From contig JARKIF010000044.1 in the NCBI GenBank assembly GCA_029378245.1, positions 62,001-126,000 of the forward strand: a DNA stretch of 64,000 nucleotides, written 5' to 3'. This DNA is from Roridomyces roridus. Taxonomy: Eukaryota; Basidiomycota; Agaricomycetes; Agaricales; Mycenaceae. The translations under genes and the position numbers were made by a program. Below the pieces are notes generated by a model that worked only from the letters and a program-made list of their open reading frames with translations, did not search any database and was not told the DNA's origin. How positions within the stretch are numbered: the stretch's first letter is position 1; each line of letters begins with the position of its first letter. Shown here piece after piece: positions 54,819-64,000 of the stretch.

Positions 54819-55763
54819 ATGTCCGCACCGACACTCCTCTTCGGCGGTGCCTCCATCGGCGACTCGTTCAAGACCGTTGAAGCCCTTGACACCCTCCTCA
54901 CTCAACTCAAAGACTTCGGTATCACCCGCATAGACAGTGCCGCCCGCTACCCCCTCACCAACCCCGGCGAATCTGAGCGTCTTTTGGGCAAGGTCGGCGC
55001 CGTCGCCAAGGGCTTCTTTGGGCCCACCTTTCCTGGCTCCTTGACTGCAGAAGCCATCAACAAGTCGGTGCAGGGGAGTTACCAGAGTTTGGCGATTAGT
55101 GGCACAGGCACAGAAGTGGTCAATGTGTTGTATTGCCACGCACCGGACTCCGAGACGCCTCTCGAACAACAGGCCGCCGCGCTCGACGCTCTCTTCAAGA
55201 AGGGGATGTTCAAGCAACTTGGGTTGTCCAACTTTCCCCCGGAGATGGTCGAAAAATTCGTGGAGATCTGCGACACGGAGGGATATGTCAAGCCTACTGT
55301 GTACCAAGGAAATTACAACCTCGTCGCCCGTGACGCAGAAGACGCCCTCTTGCCACTCCTGCGCCGGCACGGCATCGCGTTCATCGCGTATAGCCCGCTG
55401 GCCGGTGGGTTCCTTTCGGGCAAATTTACAGCAGGGACTACAGAGGGAACCCGTTTCGAGGCCGGCACACCCATCGGCGATTTTATGCGCACACATTTTG
55501 ACAAGCCCGAGTTGCATGCCACGATCAGGGTGCTCAACTCCCTCCTGGAATCTCACGGAATCTCGAAACCGGAGGCGGCTTTGAGGTGGGTGTGCTTCCA
55601 CTCTGCACTCAAGGTTGAGAATGGGGATGGGATTATTCTTGGGGCGAGTCGGGCTGAGCAGGTCGTGGCGAATGTCGAAGCGGTCAAGAAGGGCCCGTTG
55701 CCAGAGGAGGTGGTGGAGGGGATGGATGGGATTTGGGTCGAGGTGAAGAAGGGCGGAGCGTGA
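54819..55763 (+). CDS. Aldo/keto reductase (AKR7-like), lacking the catalytic-lysine segment (copy 1)
   Basis: A single exon of 314 residues: LLFGGASIGDSF, GITRIDSAARYP (catalytic Asp and Tyr), NVLYCHAPDSETPLE (His), GLSNFPPEMVEKFVEICDTEGYVKPTVYQGNYNLVAR, IAFIAYSPLAGGFLSGKF and ILGASRAEQVVANV. The fold is a TIM barrel using NADPH to reduce aldehydes. Compared with the paralog at 59167, eleven codons are missing after GAVAKGF, at about 55015. The missing segment contains the DTKI strand with the catalytic lysine of the Asp-Tyr-Lys-His tetrad. The frame is kept, so a protein may be made, but normal reductase activity is doubtful. Confidence 0.82.
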   Translation: MSAPTLLFGGASIGDSFKTVEALDTLLTQLKDFGITRIDSAARYPLTNPGESERLLGKVGAVAKGFFGPTFPGSLTAEAINKSVQGSYQSLAISGTGTEVVNVLYCHAPDSETPLEQQAAALDALFKKGMFKQLGLSNFPPEMVEKFVEICDTEGYVKPTVYQGNYNLVARDAEDALLPLLRRHGIAFIAYSPLAGGFLSGKFTAGTTEGTRFEAGTPIGDFMRTHFDKPELHATIRVLNSLLESHGISKPEAALRWVCFHSALKVENGDGIILGASRAEQVVANVEAVKKGPLPEEVVEGMDGIWVEVKKGGA

Positions 55764-56143
55764 AAGTTGGGCCTATGTAATATTTGCAATTGAAGTTTTT
55801 GAACAGTTGTGTTGCTGGTTGTTTGTTCGCACCTTGTTCCTTGCCATTTTCTATCTAGTCGCCACTGGGAAAGACTTGGCTGGCTGACTGTTCGAATCTT
55901 ACCTACTTGAACGAATTGTTCGTTGGCTGCCCAGTTTTCAACCGATTTTACAAGTTTCGACCGTGCCTGTCCGGGACACCACTGGGACTCTTGAATCTTA
56001 TACTTGCTGGCAGTGGTATTTGCCGAATTACGCCAGGAGGTCCGTGTCCTTCGTTGATTTTTCATTCGTGACAACTCTGCTGTCCGTCGCGGCGCCGGAA
56101 TCTGTTCAAATTTCGCGCAGCCCACAGCAGTAACCAAATCGGT
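55764..56143. other. 3' flank of AKR copy 1
   Basis: 380 bp that resemble the 3' flank of AKR copy 2 (60134-60520), starting directly after the stop (gaaagttgggcctatg). No gene is seen. Confidence 0.4.
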
Positions 56144-56720
56144 TCAAGTTGAAATTCTCTTAGACTTGACTCTTGACTCTTTGTTATATACACCGAAGAA
56201 TCCGCCGCGTTCGGCATGCGTAGAAATGCCGCCGATAGCACCAGCGCCTATAGCTATTGTGCTTACCGACCAGCTGCTTGAAAACACTATCGTCGCGCGT
56301 CGACGGCTGTAAGTGTCCGACCACGGACCCCAGAAGATGTGCTGGGAAAATAGTACCGACGGCCATGACAAGACACGCGGCGCTCACATATGCCTTGGAA
56401 GACCTTATTGATTGATCCATCAGGACCCGCCTGGACCCGCCAAGCTGATGAGCTCTATCGACTTGTGGAACGCTGCAGCGATTGTCGGGAATCGGGATTG
56501 CAGGGAAATAAATCTTGGCCAACAGAGGGCTGCGAATACCCAGATGAACTCAGCAGGAAAGGAGCCCAAAGCGCAAACCAGGAACCTGGCTAGACCAGCG
56601 AGCGAGAGGATGAGCCATTTTTCGCGGGATGTGTATATGCTGAAGGGTTCTTCAAAGTTCAGTGGTAGCGGCAGACATTCCCTTGGGACGAGAGCTGGCA
56701 GGTATGAAGCAAGTTAACCA
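56144..56720 (-). pseudogene. Decayed MFS transporter fragment (DHA1-like)
   Basis: Minus-strand frames contain pieces of a drug:H+ antiporter N-terminal half in the expected order. They are IYFPAIP, TIAAAFHKSIELISL, a segment with stops, SQHIFWGPWSDTYSRRR (the motif-A-like GPxSDxxGRR), and AIGAGAIGGISTHAERGGFFG. At least one frameshift (in IYFPAIP/TIAAAF) and several stops separate them, and homology ends after about the fifth helix. It lies between the two duplicated units and has no counterpart after the second. Confidence 0.65.
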
Positions 56721-56903
56721 CGCGCCTCTTATAGTAACCCCACGCCGATGCGACCCAATCACGTACTTCTTTTCCAGTCAAAGAACCGGATCCATCGCCA
56801 CATGAGAGTAAAAAGGAAGGAGCAAGCGTTAGGTAAGCCAGCAGGCCGCAGATGATGTTGAAAATGTTGACTACTTATTTGATCTTCTATCGTACATTAC
56901 AAT

Positions 56904-58104
56904 TTACAAGTATTCAGGAGTAACAGTAGGTACCTCGAACTTCAATCCCTTGGCCGTCCAATTTTGCTCAATTTCCAAGAATCTATCCACCGAATCAAGT
57001 ATCGTCTCCTTCCACGTCTTGTACGAGTTCAACTTGATCCCAAAGGCCGTATCCACCGAAGTCAGGTCCACATCGAGCTTGTAAGAGGACCACCGAGGGA
57101 CCGTCTCCGGGTCGGCAAGGCGGGACTTCAAGGCGGGACGCTCGGCGGCAATATAATTGATAGCGTCACGGAAGTCGGTCTGGAACGGCGAGACTATGGG
57201 TACACGTTTCGGATGATTGGGAGTGACGGGGTTGAGACCAGCAATGTGCGCACGCGCGACATCGCGAACGTCCAACGTCCCCGCAGAGTAATGATATTTC
57301 TTGTTGTCTGAGCGGAGGAGCTGGTAGACGAACAGGTTCGTCGAGAAGGCGGCGAAATCAGGCTCGGGAACGATATCCTCGAACCCTGGAGCGAAGGGAC
57401 CAAAAATCCACGGAGGGGAGAAGATCGTAATGTCCATTTCTGGGTGCTTGTCTGCGAATTCCAGGACGGCTTGCTCGCCGAACTTTTTCTCGCCGATGTA
57501 AATCTCAAAAGTATTGCCTTTGACGGCTTGCTCTTTGGTTATTGGGGCCCAGTCTGCAGGAAGTTGGTTAGTTTGCCACAGAAAAGACAAGTTTTATTAC
57601 CATTCGGACCAAACGAGTCTTGAGGGAAGGTCACTATCGAGCCGGTTGCAACGAATTTCTTGATTCCTGATTTATGAGCCTCACGCAGGATGTGCAGAGA
57701 CCCTTCTATCGCGCTCTGTGATGGCATTAGTCGGACAGAAACTAGAATATGTTGAAGGAAAGCGTACGTTGAAGGCGGTCTCGCTATCGGCTCGCCCGGG
57801 AAGCGGGGCAGCGGTGTGGATGATTGCCTCGACACCCTTAAAAACTTCCTCATAATGGGCTGTCGAAACGTCGGCGATCTCAACAGCCTCAAACTGCGGA
57901 TATTTGTCAAACGCCTTCTTCAATAAAGGGAGTTTGCGGCCACGAGCAGCGCTAAACACATCTTGAGCAGAATTCATCGAGGGCTGCTCAACGGACTTAC
58001 CCTCGGACCGCGTAGCCTTCTTGAAGTAGCTGGTGTACAACCTCGAAACCGAGGTATCCAGAAGCACCAGTAACGAAGACGAGAGGCTTTGTTTGAGTGG
58101 ACAT
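56904..58104 (-). CDS. Extended SDR, NAD(P)-dependent epimerase/reductase-like (copy 4)
   Basis: From the ATG at 58104: MSTQTKPLVFVTGASGYLGF, AARGRKLPLLKKAFDKYPQF, AIEGSLHILREAHKSGIKKFV, EIYIGEKKFGEQAVLEFADK (YxxxK), TIFSPPWIFGPFAPGFED, TLDVRDVARAHIAGLNPV, and a slightly longer end, EVPTVTPEYL. Intron sites equal those of copy 3 and all checked junctions are in frame. Most substitutions from copy 3 are synonymous or conservative, consistent with a recent duplication under constraint. Confidence 0.85.
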
Positions 58105-59166
58105 TGCAGATCGAGTGAAGGGGATTTGGAGGGGATACGGACTTGGCAACTCTCACTTTATACTTCTTGGTTTTACGGGCATGCCAGCGTCAGTAATCGT
58201 CTTTCTAAGGGCCGATGTGATGGCTAATCCAAGGGCATAATAGCCGAGGAGCTTGGTCAGTGCTTCCCATCGGCTTTGTAAGATTTTGCTACCCATCTCA
58301 GCAAGCCGAGGCCCGAGTCTAAGAGAAAAGAGAGCCCTCGCGGCGTTGCTCGGTCGCTGACTGAAAAGAACGAGACCTACCTAGAGTTAATGGCATGTCC
58401 CGGTAAACACCCAAGCATGATCTGCCGCTGCTGCTTGCCGTGGAGGTCAGTGGCAGGACAGAATCCGAGCCCGAGGAAGGCGTCAGCTTTGTTGATGCCA
58501 GCCAGCCATGTCTGGCGTCGGGGCACCGTCGGGAATCCAACGAAAAAGAAAAGAATGCTCTTTGAAAGTAAAAGTAACAGTTCACAGGCGTTGCAAATAT
58601 TCCTGGAGTGGAGTGTAAGCAGGAGGGAAGGCGGGGAAACTCAAATGGAAGGACGGATGCTGGAGCGAGGTCATGACTCGCGAGGGTGGAGAGTCGGAGC
58701 GACCGGCGAGCGGAAGCGATGGGAATGGTGACTGTTGGCGACGATGCCAAGGGGACGTTGACGCGTAGGGGGACTGTTGCGGGTGAGGTGCGGATGCTTG
58801 GAGTCACTGTGGTGAGCAGTAGTGAGCCGCCACTGCCAGGCGTGACATGTCAGCAAATGCATCAGCAAATCTTGCTGATGCCCAAAGTGTTCGCCGCAGT
58901 CGGCAGGGTCTGTTTGCATCAAAGTTCGCCGCACTGTTGCCGAAACTCGCAACCTGGGTTTTCACGTTATAACTCTCAACAGAATTACATATCCCACTTG
59001 CCCCACCTTCTGGCTGGACACCTCTGAATGAAAAACAAAACTCGAACCGTGGGAAGTTGGGTTGAAATTGATATTCAATTCCGATCAAATCCAAACAAGT
59101 GGCGTACGCTGTTATTCATGATCATCGGCTCCGGTCGCGTTCCACTTCTTCTCACAACTTGCGCCC
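58105..59166. other. Divergent spacer of SDR copy 4 / AKR copy 2
   Basis: 1.06 kb without a supported gene. Short frames such as plus 58390-58731 are not conserved in the equivalent spacer at 54127-54818. Confidence 0.4.
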
Positions 59167-60133
59167 ATGCCCGCACCGACACTCCTCTTTGGCGGTGCCT
59201 CCATCGGCGACTCGTTCAAGACCGTTGAAGCCCTTGACACCCTCCTCACTCAACTCAAAGACCTCGGTATCACCCGCATCGACACTGCCGCCCGATACCC
59301 CGCCACCAACCAAGGCGAATCGGAACGTTTGCTGGGCGAGGTCGGCGCCATCGCGAAGGGCTTCGCTGTTGATACCAAGATCAATACTGGGCCAGGCTTT
59401 GGGCCCACCTTTCCTGGCTCCTTGACTGCTGAAGCCATCGACAAGTCGCTGCAGCAGAGTTCCCAGAGTTTGGCAATTAGTGGGACGGGCACAGAAGTGG
59501 TCAATGTGTTGTATTGCCATGCACCGGACTCCGAGACGCCTCTCGAACAACAAGCCGCCGCGCTCGACGCGTTCTTCAAGAAGGGGATGTTCAAGCAACT
59601 TGGGTTGTCCAACTACCCCCCGGAGATCGTCGAGAAATTCGTCGAGATCTGCAACAAGGAGGGATATGTCAAGCCAAGGAAAGTACAACCTCGTCGCCCG
59701 TGGTGCAGAAGACGCCCTCTTGCCGCTTCTTCGCCAGCACGACATCGCATTTATTGCGTACAGCCCGCTCGCCGGAGGGTTTCTCTCCGGCAACTTTACA
59801 GCCGGAACTACGGAGGGAACCCGCTTCCAGGAGGGCACGCTCATTGGCGATTTTATCCGCCCGCATTTCGACAAGCCCGAGTTGCATGCAGCGATCAAGG
59901 CGCTCGATTCCCTCCTGGAATCTCACGGCATCTCGAAACCGGAGGCGGCTTTGAGGTGGGCGTGCTTCCACTCTGCACTCAAGGCCGAGAATGGGGATGG
60001 GATTATTCTTGGGGCGAGTCGGGCTGAGCAGGTCGTGGCGAATGTCGAAGCGGTCAAGAAGGGCCCGTTGCCAGAAGAGGTGGTGGAGGGGATGGAGGGA
60101 ATTTGGGTCGAGGTGAAGAAGGGCGGAGCGTGA
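59167..60133 (+). pseudogene. Aldo/keto reductase (AKR7-like), frameshifted (copy 2)
   Basis: From the ATG at 59167 the frame contains GITRIDTAARYP and the complete GFAVDTKINTGPGF segment with the catalytic lysine, then YCHAPDSETPLE. After GYVKP (about 59675) eleven bases present in copy 1 are absent. The frame shifts into nonsense, while the next frame continues YNLVARGAEDALLPLLRQ, SPLAGGFLSGNF and ILGASRAEQVVANV to the normal end at 60133. So it keeps the residue lost by copy 1 but cannot make a full-length barrel. Confidence 0.8.
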
Positions 60134-61501
60134 AAGTTGGGCCTATGTAATATTTGCAATTGAAGTTTTTGAGCAGTTGTGTTGCTGGTTGTTTGTTCGC
60201 ACCTTGCTCCTTCCTGCCATCTTCCTTTGTTCTGCAAAGACTCACCGCTCGGTCAATCGACACAGTATCTAATTGCCGCTGGGAACACTTGTCTTGCTGG
60301 CTGTTTGAATTCTACCTACTTGTTCGTTGGCTGCCCGGCTTTCAACCCCGGGCCATCTTACAAGTTTCGACGCTATCCGGGGCTCCACTGCAGCTGGGAC
60401 TCTTGAATCTTATACTAACATGTGATACTTGCCGAATTGCGCTGGGAGCTCCGCGTCCTCCTTTGATTTTCCATTCGTGACAACTCCGCTCTCCGTCGCG
60501 GCGCCGGAATCTGTTTCAAACTTCCGCGCAGCCTACAGCAATGCCAAATAGGCTTGAGTTCCCTTAGCCTTCCGGATGGCAGAAGGTTTCTCTCTTTGAA
60601 TCTATGGTCTCACATGAGCAGCGTGGCCGTTGTAGTATTTTCTCTCTTGAAATCTAGAAGATTAGTTCGGGAGAAGACCATGGAGATCAACCTTGAGAAA
60701 ATTCTCTGTGTCAAATTCACACATTGTAAGTATTTTCAACGAGTCTCAAGGGCCCATCAAGGCTGGATGCCGTTGCTAGGAGTCTTCCCTCCACCATCAT
60801 AGTGCGCAACTTCCATCTGCTGGCTTGAGAAGTTCATCTATTTTGAATTCGATAGCCTGTCACCCACCGAGCGAATGGCGTTGAGAAACTCGGGTCACCA
60901 CCATGCACTGTATACACACCTAGGCCCACTGCTAGCACTCATGGCCAGCGCTTCCGTATCTTGGTCGCTGCGTCCGAGTCGTCTTTGTTGGGGATATCCT
61001 CTGTTCCCGAGCCCGTTCATTCCCCAAATCTTGAGCAATTGTCCACGATTCCACCGCATGTGGCGCGGGCTTCACCGCCATCTTTGAATTCAAGTATTCA
61101 ATCTTCGTCCGAGATTGTTGATTTGACGGGAATATTTTCCGTTCCCAGACGCACCTTGAAAAATCACATACAGATTTTCAACTGTATATGGCTTCTAGCT
61201 TCGAATTCTCAGTTCATTTGGCACGGCTGTTGTTGGGCTGGTTGTCCAGCGGACAATCGGCATCTCGAGTCTCGGCAGTTCTTCGTGGGCGCATCACGAA
61301 AAAATCGGATCTACCGAGAACTTATTTCCTTTTCCTCCCTAGCATTGTCCAGGACACTATATGTGCTCTCCCAAGATGTCCGCGTAAACGGTAAAGCGTG
61401 GGCTAGATCAATGTTTGTACCTGATTGGTTCGGATGGCGATAGAGTGTTTGGAGTGGAGCCCTTCACCCTCCGACCTCACGCCCCTGCCCGCTGCTTTTA
61501 C
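60134..61501. other. Intergenic, no supported gene
   Basis: The first ~390 bp are the duplicated AKR 3' flank. The remaining ~1 kb is upstream of the FYR-domain gene. Open frames at 60875-61443 have no recognisable content. Confidence 0.4.
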
Positions 61502-63524
61502 ATGGCTGATCACGATGCACATTCTACGACGAGCACGACAATCTCAACGGCCTCCGACGTGCCGATGCCAATTCCCGACTCTCACCAGCCTGAGGAGAGT
61601 GAGACCGTGCAGGAAAAATATCTCAAGCTCAGGCAGCGTGTCTCTGAGCTCGAGGAGGTGTGTGATTCTTTCTTTTTGCACAGGAATAATCCTCAATGGG
61701 TACTAGAAACACCAGGAGATGAACACGGAGCTTCAGCGCAAGGGGGAGATTAATGCCAAGATGCAGGAGGAGCGGAGGTTAGTTGCTAGTCCATAATACC
61801 GAGACGGGACGCGAACTAATTCTGCGCAGCGTTTTGCTCGAGCGGATTGGGGAGCTCGAGAAGATTCCAGGTGTTGTAAGAGTGCGAGGTGCGCTGCATA
61901 CAACTCACTTGCACCAGACTAAACGCGACGTGAAGATGAATGCGCGTCAAACATAGACACCGATGCTGATGCTGACGCCGACATGGAGCCTTCCCCGCCG
62001 CCTCAGCCGTCACGTCGTGTGGAATCTCCACCTGTCCTGGTTTCGAGCACTGGGACTCGCCTGCGTATCAAACCTGCTGTTAGCGAGCACACTGCCCCGA
62101 CGACGCGGTCTTCGTCTCCAGAAGATCGGGACGACGACCATTCCAGCGACTATGCTCCTTCAAGAGGAACGAAGCGAACTCGCGACAGTGCAGAGTATAA
62201 CGGGAGTGGCGACCTCATCGCGGTGGCCCCAGAGCCTAAGGTCCCCCGGCGTTCGTCTCGACGTAGTGCTGGAAGTAGCGAGCCCACGACCGCTGCCCCG
62301 CGGACGAGGGTAATCCAGGCTTCGCACTCGACGCCTCTAGACGAGCCTGCCGTTCCTCCTACCACTAACGGCAACGAGGCCCATAACACATCCGCCTCAC
62401 CACCGTCAGCCAGCCCTGCAGGCAGCGTTCCGTACAATCCGTACTCTTATCTTGCCGCAGGGGTGCATCCATACAACCCTTACGCATACTACATCCCTGG
62501 TGCAGCTCTGACCTACGTGCCCCCGCCGCCTCCCGCTCATTACGTCCATCCCCCCTCGGTACCACCAACACCGCCAGCCCCAGCACGCCCACCACCACAG
62601 CAGCAAGATGCCCCGCGCGCGACCAAGCCGAAGCGGCTCAAAGCGCACACTGTGACGAGCAAGAGCTATAGTATACCCATGGTCCCGCGGGACAAGAAGG
62701 GCAAGCCTATGCTACCGCTGAATGTCGGGATCATGACGGTGATCAGTCTTGGGGATGTGTGTATGCGGGAGCACTTTCACACGGAGAGGTACATCTTTCC
62801 GGTGGGGTATGAGGTTACGCGGAGGTATCTTTCGACCGTGGACCAGACGGCCGAGGTGGTCTACCATTGCACCATCCTGGACGGCGGCGACGGGCCCAAA
62901 TTTCAGATTATCCCGTCTGATGTGCCCGACCGCCCTGTTATAGCGGGCACGGCGACTGGCGCGTGGAGCACCATCGTCAAGCAGGCCAACGCTCTGCGCC
63001 AACGGCAGCACTCCAACTCGGTCTCTGGCCCCGACTTTTTTGGGCTTGGACAGAACACGATCAAGCATCTTATCCAGGAGCTCCCGAATGCGGATCGTTT
63101 GAGGGATTACGTGTGGCAGCATTTCGTGGAGGGCGGGCCGTTGGGCGGGAGGCATGCGGCGGTTATACCTGCGTTGCCGGAGGAGTATGATAAGGCGATG
63201 CCGATTGGGGCGTATTATCCCCCGAAGGCGGCAGCGGCAGTTGGGCAGGACGGGAAGGGCGAGGAGGCGAAGGGCGGGAGCTACTATCTCCCCCATATAT
63301 TGGCCCAGGGCAAGACGACGACACCGGTCCCTGGCGATGCAGTACGAGGAAGGCAAATTGAGCCGCCACCGTCAGCGTCTGGAGGGAGTTATTATCCTCA
63401 GCGGACGCATAACCAGAATGGCGGGAATGTCTCACCGCCTCAAACGCCGTCGCCTGGTGTTGCTCCGACCGAGGAGCAGGTGCAGGAGCCAGAGCGCGTT
63501 GAGGCTGCGCCAGTCCAGTCTTGA
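61502..63524 (+). CDS. FYRN/FYRC-domain nuclear protein (TBRG1-like)
   Basis: From the ATG at 61502: a Ser/Thr-rich start (MADHDAHSTTSTTISTASD) and a short coiled coil split by introns (VQEKYLKLRQRVSELEE, ENTELQRKGEINAKMQEERR, VLLERIGELEKIPGV). Next comes an acidic stretch and a long basic/Pro-rich disordered region (SRGTKRTRDSAEYN, PRRSSRRSAGSSE, PYNPYAYYIPG). The FYRN-FYRC module is at about 62690-63130: LPLNVGIMTVISLGDVCM, TERYIFPVGYEVTRRYLS, VYHCTILDGGDGPKFQI, GTATGAWSTIVKQANALR and FFGLGQNTIKHLIQELP. FYR modules occur in chromatin proteins such as trithorax-type methyltransferases and TBRG1, so a chromatin-linked role is likely. The C-terminus is disordered. Confidence 0.85.
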
Positions 63525-64000
63525 CCTTACCTCCCTCGACTTGCGCCGCTTTCCCATTGCTCTCCACCTACTCCTCGCCCGAAAAAAAAACTGGTTCTGA
63601 TTGGCATGAAGCATCTCAATCAGAATCCGTTCGACTCTTAAAATCTTAAACTGCTGTCATTCCTTTCGACTCTGTATCTCACCCTGCAACACCTCCCGAT
63701 TTAATGTGGATGTAAAGTGTATCGTATGTCGTGTATCCATTCATCTAAAGAATCCCTCGGTGCACTCCCTGGTACTTATCTCTCTCTACAAGGCCCCCAG
63801 CCACCCGCGCGCCACTCACCCTGCATCCGTGGCGCGCGGTCTTGGTTTTTCGGCACATCCCGCGTGGGACGAAGCCTTGCGTTCCTTTACTACGGGCGTA
63901 GGTGGACTGCGCGGGGTGCGGAGTGGCTAGATTGATTTGCTTCGTTGTTAAACGTCTCTGAGCGAGGATTACATTGCTTCTAGGCGTACTATGCGGGGCA
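63525..64000. other. 3' region of the FYR gene to window end
   Basis: 476 bp beyond the stop; no gene is seen before the window ends. Confidence 0.35.

Larger units (their letters stand above)
52800..56120 (+). repeat. Tandem segmental duplication, unit 1 (reductase copy 3 + AKR copy 1)
   Basis: This unit has a minus-strand SDR and a plus-strand aldo/keto reductase arranged head-to-head, plus flanks. It is repeated in the same orientation at about 56780-60520. Matching flanks are 'cacatgag(g/a)gta(a)' at 52841 and 56800, and 'gcgccggaatctgtt(t)caaa' at about 56090 and 60500. Confidence 0.8.
56780..60520 (+). repeat. Tandem segmental duplication, unit 2 (reductase copy 4 + AKR copy 2)
   Basis: Second copy of the unit at 52800-56120, in the same orientation. 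The coding parts are highly similar; the head-to-head spacer differs in length. Confidence 0.8.

Noticed and set aside
60961..61443. 160-codon plus ORF upstream of the FYR gene
   Set aside because: It lacks an ATG at its start and any recognisable motif, and is probably upstream non-coding DNA.

Overview
The window looks like nuclear DNA of a mushroom-forming basidiomycete (Agaricomycetes). It has dense genes on both strands and many 45-65 nt GT-AG introns. The gene repertoire fits: CBM20-tailed GH15 glucoamylase, GH3 beta-glucosidase, S28 peptidase, DUF6534-type membrane protein, GLE1, dephospho-CoA kinase, an Hst2-like sirtuin and the large ribonucleotide reductase subunit. All gene models were spliced by eye; where exon sums were checked they stay in frame.

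Layout. 1-6 kb: copies and fragments of a protein-kinase-like gene surround a secreted Cys-/Gly-/His-rich repeat protein. This gene lies in the left arm of a ~2.7-2.9 kb inverted duplication whose right arm is at 29.7-32.6 kb. 6-17.9 kb: secreted protein, DUF218/YdcF-like protein, FAD monooxygenase, GH3 beta-glucosidase, sirtuin, S28 peptidase. 18-24.4 kb: an unknown gene split by a candidate DNA element, an F-box-like gene, dephospho-CoA kinase with an apparent 1-nt frameshift, and GLE1. 24.5-36.3 kb: two alpha/beta-hydrolase paralogs, a DUF6534-type membrane protein, a MYND protein and the glucoamylase.

37-46.7 kb: three same-strand paralogs that look like only the N-terminal and 3'-5' exonuclease part of DNA polymerase delta, ending just after motif Exo III. 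Two look intact and one is broken. The third copy is divergent from RNR1 (47.2-50.3 kb), and the shared interval has two perfect ACGCGT cell-cycle boxes. A repeat-rich ~2.4 kb insertion with a 27-nt minisatellite sits in the promoter of the broken copy.

50.4-60.5 kb: an array of extended-SDR reductases (one fragment, three full) and two aldo/keto reductases, partly formed by a ~3.3 kb tandem duplication. Each aldo/keto reductase copy carries a different lesion. A decayed MFS transporter lies between the units. 61.5-63.5 kb: a FYRN/FYRC nuclear protein.

The most unusual signals are the exonuclease-only Pol delta family paired with RNR1, microexons of 4, 8 and 10 nt that encode core motifs of RNR1 and the sirtuin, and the inverted duplication of the glycine-rich secreted gene.
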